Below are positions 25,774 to 34,242 of a stretch of 64,000 bases of DNA, piece after piece (the stretch's first letter is position 1; every line of letters starts with the position of its first letter). The stretch comes from CAAGNP01 sp045603545 (lineage in GTDB: Bacteria; Bacteroidota; Bacteroidia; Bacteroidales; UBA932): NCBI GenBank assembly GCA_045603545.1, contig JAZUMG010000022.1, positions 1-64,000 of the forward strand, in the 5' to 3' direction. The notes beneath the pieces are model-generated. The model worked only from the letters and a program-made list of their open reading frames with translations. It had not been told where the DNA came from and searched no databases. The position numbers and the translations under genes are program-made.

Positions 25774-25804
25774 CAAAGTTATGGAGAAATAGAATCATTT
25801 CAAA
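25774..25804 (-). promoter_or_regulatory. Promoter of the lipoprotein-DUF5723 unit
   Basis: Minus strand: TTTG at 25804-25801, 19-base spacer, TAACTTTG at 25781-25774, start at 25747. The -33 element overlaps the T-tract of the ribosomal terminator just upstream. Confidence 0.65.
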
Positions 25805-25836
25805 AAAAAATAGCCAACCCTGAATGGGTCGGCTAT
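25802..25836 (-). terminator. Terminator of the ribosomal protein operon
   Basis: On the minus strand ATAGCCGACCC pairs with GGGTTGGCTAT across a short loop, with one mismatch/wobble, followed by a T-run at 25810-25802. It lies 24 bp after rplQ. Confidence 0.9.
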
Positions 25837-25860
25837 CTCTTATATAAGAATAACTTTAGA

Positions 25861-26370
25861 TTATTCTGCTTGAGCCTCTTCTGCTGCTGGAGCCTCTGCT
25901 GCTGGAGCCTCTACTGCTGGAGCCTCTACTGCTGGAGCTGCTTTTTTAGCGCGGCTACGGCGGGTAGTTGCTTTTTTCTCTTCCTTCTTAGGAGCAGATG
26001 CTAGAGCTGCCTCGTTGAAGTCAACCAACTCGATGAATGCAGTGTCAGCTGCGTCACCAGGTCTGAAACCGGTTTTGATAATACGGGTGTATCCACCTGG
26101 ACGGTCAGCAATCTTAGGAGCAACTACGCGGAAAAGTTCGCTAACTGCCTCTTTTTGTTTAAGATAGCTGAATACTGTACGACGTGAGTGAGTAGAGTCA
26201 TCTTTTGCTTTGGTGATTAGTGGCTCTACATATGATCTAAGAGCTTTTGCCTTAGGTAGTGTAGTCTCAATACGTTTGTGCAAAATCAAAGATGCTGCCA
26301 TATTAGCCATCAACGCTTTGCGGTGACCACTCTTACGTCCTAAATGATTAATGCTTCTATTGTGCCTCAT
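25861..26370 (-). CDS. rplQ: 50S ribosomal protein L17
   Basis: A 169-residue L17. Core (1-125) has MRHNRSINHLGRKSGHRKALM and the usual TTLPKAKALRSYVEPLI and GYTRIIKTGFRPGDAA motifs. The tail (about 127-169) is a basic patch (KKEEKKATTRRSRAKK) followed by an acidic Ala-Glu-Pro repeat: four 15-base units encode EAPAV/EAPAA. The start overlaps rpoA by 14 bp. The tail is longer than in E. coli (127 residues); such extensions occur in Bacteroidota. Confidence 0.97.
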   Translation of the reverse strand: MRHNRSINHLGRKSGHRKALMANMAASLILHKRIETTLPKAKALRSYVEPLITKAKDDSTHSRRTVFSYLKQKEAVSELFRVVAPKIADRPGGYTRIIKTGFRPGDAADTAFIELVDFNEAALASAPKKEEKKATTRRSRAKKAAPAVEAPAVEAPAAEAPAAEEAQAE

Positions 26371-27382
26371 TTTCTTCTACGTTTTTCTTTTTTACTTCAA
26401 TGTTGTATTTGGTAACATCGATACCGAAGTTAAGTTTCACTCTGTCCATTAGAGTATCAATTTCACTCATTGATTTCTTACCGAAATTCCTGAATCTGAT
26501 AAGCTCTGATCTTGGGATTGAAACAAGGTCGGCAAATGTCTCGATGTTAGCTGCCTTAAGGCAGTTAAGTGCTCTTACAGATAGTTCCATATCTGAAAGT
26601 TTGGTAAGAAGAAGATGACGCATACGTAGTGATTCTTCATCAAGTACCTCTGCAGTATTCTTCTCTGGAACTGTTTCAAGAGAAATCTTCTCATCAGAGA
26701 ACAGCATCAAGTGATGGATCAAAATTTTTGCTGCCTCAGTAAGAGCTTCTTTTGGATGGATCGAACCATCGGTAGTGATTTCAAGATTCAATTTTTCATA
26801 GTCAGTCTTCTGCTCAACGCGGAAGTCCTCTACAGAATATTTTACATTCTTGATAGGGGTGAAAATTGAATCAATAGCAATTGTGCCGATTGGAGCTGAC
26901 TCCACTTTATTCTCCTCTGATGGTACATAACCTCTACCTTTTCCAATTCTCAACTCCACTTTAAGGGTGATGTTTGGCTCCATAAAGCAGATGTGGAGGT
27001 CAGGATTAAGGATAGAGAAGTTTGAAAGACCCTCAGCGATGTCACCTGCGGTAAATTCATCCTTACCGGTCAAAGTGATGTTCACCACCTCGTTTTCAAC
27101 ATCTTCCACTTCTCTTTTGAAACGTACCTGTTTCAAATTAAGAATAATCTCAACTACACTCTCTATTACACCTGGGATAGTATCAAACTCATGATCTACA
27201 CCGTCAATTCTAATAGAGGTGATGGCAAATCCTTCTAACGAAGATAATAGCACACGACGGAGAGCGTTACCCACTGTTACACCGTAAGTAGGCTCAAGAG
27301 GGCGGAACTCAAAACGACCGAAGGTATCGGTTGCGTCGAGCATAATTACCTTATCTGGTTTTTGAAATGCTAAAATTGCCAT
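26357..27382 (-). CDS. rpoA: DNA-directed RNA polymerase subunit alpha
   Basis: A 341-residue alpha subunit: N-terminal dimerisation domain (DTFGRFEFRPLEPTYGVTVGNALRRVLLSSL) and C-terminal domain with helix-hairpin-helix (LSVRALNCLKAANIETFADLV, FRNFGKKSMSEID) that binds UP elements and activators. Order rpsK-rpsM-rpsD-rpoA-rplQ is the alpha operon. Length and motifs are regular. Confidence 0.98.
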   Translation of the reverse strand: MAILAFQKPDKVIMLDATDTFGRFEFRPLEPTYGVTVGNALRRVLLSSLEGFAITSIRIDGVDHEFDTIPGVIESVVEIILNLKQVRFKREVEDVENEVVNITLTGKDEFTAGDIAEGLSNFSILNPDLHICFMEPNITLKVELRIGKGRGYVPSEENKVESAPIGTIAIDSIFTPIKNVKYSVEDFRVEQKTDYEKLNLEITTDGSIHPKEALTEAAKILIHHLMLFSDEKISLETVPEKNTAEVLDEESLRMRHLLLTKLSDMELSVRALNCLKAANIETFADLVSIPRSELIRFRNFGKKSMSEIDTLMDRVKLNFGIDVTKYNIEVKKKNVEENEAQ

Positions 27383-27396
27383 TTGTTTATAGTTTA

Positions 27397-28002
27397 TTAT
27401 TTAGAGTACAACTCTACGATTAATTGCTCATTGATGGTCTCTGGAATCTCTGTTCTCTCTGGCTCGTTCAAATATTTACCAGATAGCTCAGCTGAATTCC
27501 ACTCAATCCAAGAGTATTTAGAAACCTCAGGAACTGCGTTCTGGATAACCTCAAGACTCTTTGATCTCTCACGAACACCTACCACTTCACCTGGTTTTAC
27601 GATGGTTGAAGGGATGTTGCAAACCTCACCGTTAAGAACGATGTGGCAGTGAGATACAAGCTGTCTTGCAGCAGCACGTGAAGGGGCGATACCCATTCTG
27701 TATACAAGGTTGTCAAGACGAGACTCAAGAAGTACGATAAGGTTTTCACCGGTAGTACGACCTTTCATCTTACGTGCTTTCTCGTATAGGTTGCTGAACT
27801 GTCTCTCAAGAAGACCGTAAGTATATTTTACTTTCTGTTTCTCTTTCAACTGAGTTCCGTACTCAGATGATTTTTTACGTTTTTTAGCCAAACCGTGTTG
27901 TCCTGGAGGATAATTTCTCTTCTCGAAAAATTTATCTGGACCGTAGATTGGTTCTCCGAATTTGCGGGCGATTTTAGTTGTAGGCCCTGTATATCTTGCC
28001 AT
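27397..28002 (-). CDS. rpsD: 30S ribosomal protein S4
   Basis: A 201-residue primary 16S rRNA-binding protein. The start MARYTGPTTKIARKFGEPI, the S4 domain LESRLDNLVYRMGIAPSRAA and the VKPGEVVGVRERS loop are clear. The N-terminus carries no zinc-finger cysteines, so this is the zinc-free form. It is 14 bp before rpoA. In enterobacteria S4 represses the alpha operon; no such binding site could be identified here. Confidence 0.97.
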   Translation of the reverse strand: MARYTGPTTKIARKFGEPIYGPDKFFEKRNYPPGQHGLAKKRKKSSEYGTQLKEKQKVKYTYGLLERQFSNLYEKARKMKGRTTGENLIVLLESRLDNLVYRMGIAPSRAAARQLVSHCHIVLNGEVCNIPSTIVKPGEVVGVRERSKSLEVIQNAVPEVSKYSWIEWNSAELSGKYLNEPERTEIPETINEQLIVELYSK

Positions 28003-28033
28003 ATAATATTACTCTATTTAAAGTGTTATAAAA

Positions 28034-28426
28034 TTATACTCTACGACGTCCTTTAGGGCGACAACCATTGTGTGGAAGTGGAGTAACGTCAACGATTTCA
28101 GTTACCTCAATACCAGCACCGTGGATAGTACGGATAGCAGACTCACGACCTGCACCTGGACCTTTCACATATGCTTTGATCTTGCGCAAACCTAGATCAT
28201 ATGCTACTTTCGCAGCATCAGCAGCAGCTACCTGAGCAGCATAAGGAGTGTTCTTCTTTGAACCTCTGAAGCCCATTTTACCTGCTGAAGACCAACTAAT
28301 AACTTGACCCAAGCTGTTGGTTAATGTTACAATCACATTGTTGAAAGTAGAAGAGATGTGTGCTTGACCATACGCATCTACTTTAACAACTCTTTTCTTG
28401 CTAGATGTTGTAGTTTTCTTTGCCAT
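28034..28426 (-). CDS. rpsK: 30S ribosomal protein S11
   Basis: A 130-residue S11 of the 30S platform. AHISSTFNNVIVTLTNSLGQVISWSSAGKMGFRGSKKNTPYAAQ begins the conserved body, and the C-terminus DVTPLPHNGCRPKGRRRV is the family signature (only parts quoted). It has a short Lys/Thr-rich leader. 12 bp follow rpsM. Confidence 0.97.
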   Translation of the reverse strand: MAKKTTTSSKKRVVKVDAYGQAHISSTFNNVIVTLTNSLGQVISWSSAGKMGFRGSKKNTPYAAQVAAADAAKVAYDLGLRKIKAYVKGPGAGRESAIRTIHGAGIEVTEIVDVTPLPHNGCRPKGRRRV

Positions 28427-28438
28427 AATCAGCTCTTA

Positions 28439-28816
28439 TTATTTAGTTGCTTTTTTCTTATTTGCGACAGTTTTCTTTCTACCTTTACGTGTACGGGCAT
28501 TGTTTTTGGTGCTTTGACCACGTACAGGAAGACCGATACGGTGACGGATACCTCTATAGCATCCTACGTCCATAAGTCGTTTAATGTTCATTTGAATAGA
28601 TGAACGAAGTTCACCTTCAATTTTGTACTCTTCAGAGATTTTTGCTCTGATTGCAGCGATCTGATCATCATTCCACTCTGATACTTTAATATTCCAGTCG
28701 ATACCGCAATCGGTAAGGATTTTTTGAGCAGAACTGCGACCAATACCGAAGATATAGGTCAAACCTATAACTCCACGTTTGTTTTTTGGTAAATCAACTC
28801 CGGCTATACGTGCCAT
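28439..28816 (-). CDS. rpsM: 30S ribosomal protein S13
   Basis: A 125-residue S13 of the 30S head, which contacts the P-site tRNA and L5. The start MARIAGVDLPKNKRGVIGLT, the helix-two-turns-helix IFGIGRSSAQKIL and RGIRHRIGLPVRGQ are typical. A basic tail (ARTKGRKKTVANKKKATK-like) ends the protein. Confidence 0.97.
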   Translation of the reverse strand: MARIAGVDLPKNKRGVIGLTYIFGIGRSSAQKILTDCGIDWNIKVSEWNDDQIAAIRAKISEEYKIEGELRSSIQMNIKRLMDVGCYRGIRHRIGLPVRGQSTKNNARTRKGRKKTVANKKKATK

Positions 28817-28852
28817 ATTCTTATCTTATTTTTTGTTTTTACAAATTAAAAA

Positions 28853-28969
28853 TTATCCTTGGCGCATTTTGAATTTAGGGTTCTTTTTGCAGATAACATA
28901 CAAACGCCCTTTACGTTTTACGATTTTGCAATCTTCGCTACGCTTTTTGATGGATGCTTTTACTTTCAT
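28853..28969 (-). CDS. rpmJ: 50S ribosomal protein L36
   Basis: A 38-residue protein, MKVKASIKKRSEDCKIVKRK followed by GRLYVICKKNPKFKMRQG, found by reading the gap between infA and rpsM. Of the four L36 zinc ligands only Cys14 and Cys27 remain; the first Cys is Ser and the His position is Phe, so zinc binding is probably lost, as is common in Bacteroidota L36. Starts 13 bp after infA. Confidence 0.93.
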   Translation of the reverse strand: MKVKASIKKRSEDCKIVKRKGRLYVICKKNPKFKMRQG

Positions 28970-28982
28970 TGTTGTAAAGTTT

Positions 28983-29201
28983 TTATTTGTGTCTGAAAGA
29001 AATTCTTCCTTTGGTTAAATCATAAGGAGACATCTCCACTTTTACCTTATCTCCAGGGAGAATACGGATATTGTGCAAGCGCATTTTGCCTGAAGTGTGA
29101 GCTAATATCACTTGACCATTTTCCAACTCTACCCTAAACATAGTGTTGGGTAATGCCTCGACAATAGTACCATTTACCTCTAAAACAGATTGTCTTGCCA
29201 T
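28983..29201 (-). CDS. infA: Translation initiation factor IF-1
   Basis: A 72-residue OB-fold protein that binds the ribosomal A site during initiation. MARQSVLEVNGTIVEALPNTMF and the C-terminal MSPYDLTKGRISFRHK are standard (L at 14-21 region, R near 66). Position between map and rpmJ is the conserved one. It ends 13 bp before rpmJ. Confidence 0.97.
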   Translation of the reverse strand: MARQSVLEVNGTIVEALPNTMFRVELENGQVILAHTSGKMRLHNIRILPGDKVKVEMSPYDLTKGRISFRHK

Positions 29202-29222
29202 GGTTAAAAGTCCTTATAATTA

Positions 29223-29996
29223 TTAATAGTTTTTCTTGCCTTCAATATAATCAAATGTAGACAGAATGTCAGCTTCTCCCTTTTTGATTGCGACCATCAG
29301 CTCGAAGTGTGCCGAATTTCTCTTGTCAGAGGTACTTATTGCCCAGCCATCGTCGTGCAAATAAATAGATCTTCCTCCGGCATTGATCATAGGCTCAATA
29401 CAGATAACCATCCCCTCTGAAAGTTTCTTGCCCTTGCCTGCGAGGCCATAGTTAGGAACCTCTGGAGACTCGTGCATATTCTTTCCGATACCGTGTCCAA
29501 CCATTTCGCGGACAACCGAAAATCCGAAACCTTCACAGTAACTTTGGATAGCGTATCCAATATCACCTACTCTGTTTCCGGCAACAGCCTTTTCAATCCC
29601 TTTATACAAAGATTCCTTGGTAACATCCAAAAGTTTTTGGGTTTCAGCATCCACCTCCCCAACAGGGAAAGTGTATGCTGAATCACCATAGAAACCTTTA
29701 TAAATGGTGCCACAATCCACTGATACGATATCCCCTTCCTTCAAAACGTAGCTTGATGGAAAACCATGGACCACTACGTCGTTTACAGAGATACACAGTG
29801 TATAAGGGAAACCACCGTAACCGAGAAAACCAGGTATCGCGCCATTGTCACGGATGAAAGCTTCTGCGATTCTGTCAAGCTCCATTGTAGTCACACCGGG
29901 AGCTATATGCTTTCCAACCTCTGCCAATGTCTTTGACACCAAAAGAGCATTCTCTCTAAGAATCTCTATGTCTTCTGCAGTTTTTATTCTGATCAT
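29223..29996 (-). CDS. map: Methionine aminopeptidase type I
   Basis: A 257-residue enzyme that removes initiator Met. The metal ligands appear in order: VSVDCGTIYKGFYGD (two Asp), GHGIGKNMHESP (His), CIEPMIN (Glu) and HFELMV (Glu). It lacks an N-terminal zinc-finger extension, so it is type Ia. It sits between secY and infA, the standard place when adk is absent, as in Bacteroidota. Confidence 0.97.
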   Translation of the reverse strand: MIRIKTAEDIEILRENALLVSKTLAEVGKHIAPGVTTMELDRIAEAFIRDNGAIPGFLGYGGFPYTLCISVNDVVVHGFPSSYVLKEGDIVSVDCGTIYKGFYGDSAYTFPVGEVDAETQKLLDVTKESLYKGIEKAVAGNRVGDIGYAIQSYCEGFGFSVVREMVGHGIGKNMHESPEVPNYGLAGKGKKLSEGMVICIEPMINAGGRSIYLHDDGWAISTSDKRNSAHFELMVAIKKGEADILSTFDYIEGKKNY

Positions 29997-30016
29997 AACA
30001 ATCTAAATCAAAGGGC

Positions 30017-31336
30017 TTACATTCCTGAACGACCTTTTAGTCGTCCTGTTTTCATCAAACCGTCGTAGTGACGCATTAGCAAATGTGATTCAATCTGCTG
30101 TAGCGTATCAAGCACTACTCCTACAAGGATAAGTAAGGATGTTCCTCCGTAGAATTGGGCGAACTGGTTATTTATCCCAAACATCATTGCGAATGCAGGT
30201 AGGATCGCTACCAATGCCAAGAATATAGAGCCTGGCAAGGTGATGCGCGACATAACTGCATCAAGGTACTCTGCTGTCTTCTTACCAGGTTTGACACCAG
30301 GGATGAAGCCACCATTTTTCTTCATCTCTTCTGCCATCATGTTAGGGTTCACTGTTACTGCTGTATAGAAGTATGTGAACAGGATAACAAGAACAGCGAA
30401 GATGAAGTTGTACCAGAAACCGGTGAAGTCGCTTAGAGTAGCCGCAAGACCTCTTGACGCATCAAAACGTGAAAGAAGTAGAGGGAACATCATGATAGCC
30501 TGGGCGAAGATGATTGGCATAACACCTGCCGCATTGATCTTCAAAGGGATATACTGGCGAACACCACCATATTGTTTATTCCCAACGACTCTTTTTGCAT
30601 ACTGTACAGGGATTCTTCTAACACCTTGAACCAATGCAATTGATGCCACGAAGATGAAGAAAAGAATCAGGATCTCGATGATAAACATAAGGATACCACC
30701 TGTAGTTTGTCCCAATCTTTGAGCAGCCTCAGCAAACAATGCAAAAGGTAGACGTGCAATAATACCCACCATAATGATCAGGGAGATACCATTACCTAAG
30801 CCGCGATCGGTAATGCGCTCACCCAACCACATAATGAACATCGTACCAGCGATGAGCACTATGGTAGCAAAAATGTTGTATGAGAAACCAGATACTAGGA
30901 ACGCAGATGCAGGCAACTGTGCGTGCATATTGGTAATATATGCAGGTCCTTGAAGAAGGAGGATCACAATTGTCAGATAGCGGGTCCATTGATTCATCTT
31001 TCTGCGACCGCTTTCACCCTCTCTTTGCATTCTCTGGAAATAAGGAACCATTACGCCGAGAAGCTGAATAACGATGGATGCAGAAATGTAGGGCATTACA
31101 CCCAGAGCAAAAATAGAAGCATTACCGAAAGCTCCACCCGAGAACATATCGAGCAAGCCCAACAGACCGGTTGATGCTTGGCTCTTCAAGTTTGCAAGCT
31201 GTGTAGGATCGATACCTGGAAGCACTACGAAGCTACCAAGACGATACACAAGGAGCAAAAGCATTGTATAGACAATCCTCTTGCGGAGCTCGTCAATCTT
31301 GAAGATATTCTTTATGGTTTCGATAAATCTTTTCAT
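30017..31336 (-). CDS. secY: Protein translocase subunit SecY
   Basis: A 439-residue translocation channel of the inner membrane with ten transmembrane helices. MFSGGAFGNASIFALGVMPYISASI (helix 2 plug region), the QGVRRIPVQYAKRVVG loop and FIPGVKPGKKTAEYL are signature segments. The order rplO-secY-map is standard. The SecE and SecG genes are not in this window. Confidence 0.97.
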   Translation of the reverse strand: MKRFIETIKNIFKIDELRKRIVYTMLLLLVYRLGSFVVLPGIDPTQLANLKSQASTGLLGLLDMFSGGAFGNASIFALGVMPYISASIVIQLLGVMVPYFQRMQREGESGRRKMNQWTRYLTIVILLLQGPAYITNMHAQLPASAFLVSGFSYNIFATIVLIAGTMFIMWLGERITDRGLGNGISLIIMVGIIARLPFALFAEAAQRLGQTTGGILMFIIEILILFFIFVASIALVQGVRRIPVQYAKRVVGNKQYGGVRQYIPLKINAAGVMPIIFAQAIMMFPLLLSRFDASRGLAATLSDFTGFWYNFIFAVLVILFTYFYTAVTVNPNMMAEEMKKNGGFIPGVKPGKKTAEYLDAVMSRITLPGSIFLALVAILPAFAMMFGINNQFAQFYGGTSLLILVGVVLDTLQQIESHLLMRHYDGLMKTGRLKGRSGM

Positions 31337-31341
31337 CAGAA

Positions 31342-31788
31342 TTACATTATTGAAGCTTTGCCGCCAACAGCGTCGATCTTAGCGATAGCTGTTTTAGAGA
31401 AGGCATTAGCAACGATTTCCAATTTAGATTTCAATTCACCGTTACCGAGAATCTTTACATTGTCATTCTTTGATACCAGACCAGCCTCAAGAAGTGTATC
31501 GATACCGATATAGGTAACATTGTACTTCTCGCTAAGAGCCTGAAGAGTCGAAAGGTTGACAGCTTTGTACTCTACTCTTGTAGGGTTTTTGAAACCAAAT
31601 TTAGGGAGGCGTCTCTGGATAGGCATCTGACCACCTTCGAAACCTTTCTTGCGAGAATAACCTGAGCGTGATTTGGCACCTTTGTGACCGCGACCTGATT
31701 GCTCGCCGTGACCAGAGCCTTCACCTCTACCTAGACGTTTTTCTCTTCCGTTTGCGCCTGCAGCAGGCTGTAGATTGTGTAGTTTCAT
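31342..31788 (-). CDS. rplO: 50S ribosomal protein L15
   Basis: A 148-residue 50S protein that assembles with the central protuberance. MKLHNLQPAAGANGREKRLGRG and the Gly/Lys/Arg-rich region GEGSGHGEQSGRGHKG plus KGFEGGQMPIQRRLPKFGF are diagnostic. A complete AAAGGAGG (31804-31797) lies 8 nt before the start, one of the few strong Shine-Dalgarno sequences in the window. Confidence 0.97.
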   Translation of the reverse strand: MKLHNLQPAAGANGREKRLGRGEGSGHGEQSGRGHKGAKSRSGYSRKKGFEGGQMPIQRRLPKFGFKNPTRVEYKAVNLSTLQALSEKYNVTYIGIDTLLEAGLVSKNDNVKILGNGELKSKLEIVANAFSKTAIAKIDAVGGKASIM

Positions 31789-31796
31789 CTTATTCT

Positions 31797-31804
31797 CCTC
31801 CTTT
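31797..31804 (-). promoter_or_regulatory. Shine-Dalgarno sequence of rplO
   Basis: Minus strand AAAGGAGG, 8 nt from ATG. Such complete matches are rare in this window. Confidence 0.7.
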
Positions 31805-31982
31805 AAATTTCTTCAACTTTTACAAGATGTAGAACTTTCTGAATCATACCTTGGGTTACAGGGGTCAGTTCTAGTTCTACAGTATGATGCATACGGTGGA
31901 TACCTAGAGATGCCAAGTTAGCAATCTGTTTTTGGGTTGCACCGTTTTTACTTTTGATTTGTGTAACTCTTACTTTTGACAT
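31803..31982 (-). CDS. rpmD: 50S ribosomal protein L30
   Basis: A 59-residue ferredoxin-like 50S protein. MSKVRVTQIKSKNGATQKQI and LGIHRMHHTVELELTPVTQGM match L30. The start at 31982 is chosen over an in-frame Met at 32030: L30 normally begins this way, and AAGGAGG (31997-31991) lies exactly 8 nt upstream. Confidence 0.96.
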   Translation of the reverse strand: MSKVRVTQIKSKNGATQKQIANLASLGIHRMHHTVELELTPVTQGMIQKVLHLVKVEEI

Positions 31983-31990
31983 AGCTAATT

Positions 31991-31997
31991 CCTCCTT
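31991..31997 (-). promoter_or_regulatory. Shine-Dalgarno sequence of rpmD
   Basis: Minus strand AAGGAGG, 8 nt from the ATG at 31982; it settles the start of the short L30 gene. It lies just inside the rpsE coding end. Confidence 0.7.
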
Positions 31998-32514
31998 AAC
32001 CTTTAAATACTCTTGACATAGGAATACCACGAAGACCAGCTACAGTATAAGCGTCACGCATCTCAACCAAAGCAGCAACAGTTGCTTTTACAAGGTTGTG
32101 AGGGTTAGACGAACCTTTTGATTTAGCCAAAACGTCGTGAATACCAACTGACTCGAACACTGCACGCATCGCACCACCCGCTTTAACACCGGTACCGGGA
32201 GCTGCAGGTTTCATAAATACCCTTGCACCACCAAATTTTGCTGATTGCTCGTGAGGGATAGTAGATTTGATTAGAGGAATCTTAACAAGATTCTTCTTAG
32301 CATCCTCAATACCTTTTGAGATTGCTGTAGTTACCTCGTTAGCTTTGCCCAGACCGTAACCGACAACGCCTTTCTCATCACCTACAACTACGATTGCAGC
32401 GAAGCTGAAGTGGCGTCCACCTTTGGTTACCTTGGTAACTCTTTGAACTGCAACCAATCTGTCTTTCAATTCAAGATCAGTGGTTTTTACTTTCTTTACA
32501 TTGATATCTGCCAT
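31996..32514 (-). CDS. rpsE: 30S ribosomal protein S5
   Basis: A 172-residue S5 at the mRNA entry channel. MADINVKKVKTTDLELKDRLV starts the double-stranded RNA-binding domain (S5 signature GRHFSFAAIVVVGDEKGVVGYG-like), and the C-terminus GLRGIPMSRVFKG is regular. The longer in-frame start (32628) would run back into rplR and is rejected. It overlaps nothing but follows rplR by 7 bp. Confidence 0.96.
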   Translation of the reverse strand: MADINVKKVKTTDLELKDRLVAVQRVTKVTKGGRHFSFAAIVVVGDEKGVVGYGLGKANEVTTAISKGIEDAKKNLVKIPLIKSTIPHEQSAKFGGARVFMKPAAPGTGVKAGGAMRAVFESVGIHDVLAKSKGSSNPHNLVKATVAALVEMRDAYTVAGLRGIPMSRVFKG

Positions 32515-32521
32515 AGCTGTA

Positions 32522-32884
32522 TTAGAATTTAAGGCCGCCTTCACGAGCAGCATCTGCCAAACATTTAACTCTTCCGTGATATAGATAACCGCTACGGTCG
32601 AATGAAACAGCTGAAATGCCTTTTTCAATCGCCTTCTGAGCAGCTAGCTTGCCAACAAGTTCTGCAACTTGTGAAGCACTTTTACCTTTGATCTCTTCAA
32701 CCAAAGATTTATCCAGTGATGAAGCTGATGCCAGGGTTACGCCGTTAACATCGTCGATAAACTGAACGTAGATGTTTTTGTTGCTTCTGAACACAGACAT
32801 TCTTGGTTGTTCAGGAGTACCGTTAACCACTTTACGAATACGGTAACGGATTCTTTGTCTTCTTTCAATTTTTGTAATAGCCAT
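32522..32884 (-). CDS. rplR: 50S ribosomal protein L18
   Basis: A 120-residue 5S rRNA-binding protein. MAITKIERRQRIRYRIRKVV, ASSLDKSLVEEIKGKSASQ and FDRSGYLYHGRVKCLADAAR are typical; the C-terminus REGGLKF is the family end. AAAGGAGG (32898-32891) is 6 nt before the start. Confidence 0.97.
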   Translation of the reverse strand: MAITKIERRQRIRYRIRKVVNGTPEQPRMSVFRSNKNIYVQFIDDVNGVTLASASSLDKSLVEEIKGKSASQVAELVGKLAAQKAIEKGISAVSFDRSGYLYHGRVKCLADAAREGGLKF

Positions 32885-32890
32885 AAATCT

Positions 32891-32898
32891 CCTCCTTT
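32891..32898 (-). promoter_or_regulatory. Shine-Dalgarno sequence of rplR
   Basis: Minus strand AAAGGAGG with a 6-nt spacer to the ATG at 32884. Confidence 0.65.
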
Positions 32899-32899
32899 A

Positions 32900-33460
32900 T
32901 TATTTAGCGCTGGCCGATTTACCGGCTTTACGACGAAGTTGTTCACCAACAAACTTGATACCTTTACCTTTGTAAGGCTCTGGTTTACGCAATGAGCGAA
33001 TCTTGGCTGCCACCATACCTAGAAGCTGTTTGTCATGAGACTTAAGTACTAGTACAGGGTTCTGGCCTTTCTTAACTGCTTCAGCTTCACCTTTAACCTC
33101 TTTTGGAAGTTGGAAGTGAATATCGTGAGAGAAACCAAGGTTCATCTCAAGGATCTGACCTTTAGCTTCAACACGGTAACCAACACCCACAAGTTCTTGT
33201 TTTACAACAAAACCTTCAGATACACCTACGACCATATTTTTGATCAAAGCGCGATAAAGACCGTGCATAGATCTGTGACGAGGCTGATCTGTGGGGCGTT
33301 CTACTCTTAGGACATCTCCCTCAACAGAGACTTTGATGTCTGAATGTACTTTTTGAGACAACTCTCCAAGAGGGCCTTTAACCAATACCACGTTTTCAGC
33401 GTCAACTGTAACAGTGACACCTTTTGGCAGGTTTACAGGTAATTTTCCAATTCTTGACAT
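32900..33460 (-). CDS. rplF: 50S ribosomal protein L6
   Basis: A 186-residue protein near the factor-binding site. MSRIGKLPVNLPKGVTVTVD and the C-terminal KPEPYKGKGIKFVGEQLRRK (signature 2) are clear; two L6 domains are apparent. 15 bp precede rplR. Confidence 0.97.
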   Translation of the reverse strand: MSRIGKLPVNLPKGVTVTVDAENVVLVKGPLGELSQKVHSDIKVSVEGDVLRVERPTDQPRHRSMHGLYRALIKNMVVGVSEGFVVKQELVGVGYRVEAKGQILEMNLGFSHDIHFQLPKEVKGEAEAVKKGQNPVLVLKSHDKQLLGMVAAKIRSLRKPEPYKGKGIKFVGEQLRRKAGKSASAK

Positions 33461-33483
33461 TATTTATAATTTTTAAATATTCA

Positions 33484-33879
33484 TTAATAAACGTAACAAA
33501 TTACTTCACCGCCGATGTTCAAATCTCTTGCCTCTTTGTCAGACATAACGCCTTTAGAAGTAGACAGGATAGCGATACCAAGGCCGTTCAATACGCGTGG
33601 CATATCCTCTACGCCCACATATTTTCTAAGACCTGGGGTTGAAATGCGCTGGATTTTCTTAACAGCAGCCTTCTTGGTCTCAGGATGGTATTTCAAAGCG
33701 ATTTTAATAGTGTTGTAAGGTGTACCCTCAACCACTTTGTAGCTAAGAATGTATCCTTTCTCGTGAAGAATACGGGTAATCTCAGCTTTCATCTTTGATG
33801 CTGGGATCTCAACGATCTTGTGACCTGCGAGATAAGCATTTCTGACTCTTGTCAAATAATCTGCAATTGGATCAGTCAT
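33484..33879 (-). CDS. rpsH: 30S ribosomal protein S8
   Basis: A 131-residue 16S rRNA-binding protein. MTDPIADYLTRVRNAYLAGH and the C-terminal GIAILSTSKGVMSDKEARD-x-GGEVIC signature are clear. In E. coli S8 is the spc operon repressor; whether a target exists near rplE here cannot be judged by eye. About 80 bp separate it from rpsN, the largest gap in the block. Confidence 0.97.
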   Translation of the reverse strand: MTDPIADYLTRVRNAYLAGHKIVEIPASKMKAEITRILHEKGYILSYKVVEGTPYNTIKIALKYHPETKKAAVKKIQRISTPGLRKYVGVEDMPRVLNGLGIAILSTSKGVMSDKEARDLNIGGEVICYVY

Positions 33880-33960
33880 GATTTTTTAGTTTTTAGTAGA
33901 ATCCGACATCTTTTGATGCCCGATATCCAATGTTATTAATAAATTTAATTGATTAGTAGT

Positions 33961-34230
33961 TTACCAACTTGCTTTTTTAACGCCAGGGATAAGGCCTTTT
34001 GAAGCCATCTCTCTGAACTGAATACGGCTGATGCCAAAGATACGCATATAACCTTTTGGACGACCGGTCAAAGAGCAACGGTTGTGCTGACGGCAAGGTG
34101 ATGAGTTTTTAGGAAGTTTGTCCAAAGCAGCCCAATCACCAGCTTCTTTCAACGCTTTACGTTTCTCTGCATATTTGGCACATAGTTTTGCGCGTTTTAC
34201 TTCGCGTGCCTTCATTGATTCTTTTGCCAT
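33961..34230 (-). CDS. rpsN: 30S ribosomal protein S14 (zinc-free type)
   Basis: An 89-residue S14, the long form without the CxxC...CxxC zinc module. MAKESMKAREVKRAKLCAKY starts the protein and CSLTGRPKGYMRIFGISRIQF is the S14 signature; the end is KASW. It lies between rplE and rpsH, the normal location. Confidence 0.97.
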   Translation of the reverse strand: MAKESMKAREVKRAKLCAKYAEKRKALKEAGDWAALDKLPKNSSPCRQHNRCSLTGRPKGYMRIFGISRIQFREMASKGLIPGVKKASW

Positions 34231-34242
34231 ATATACCTATAA

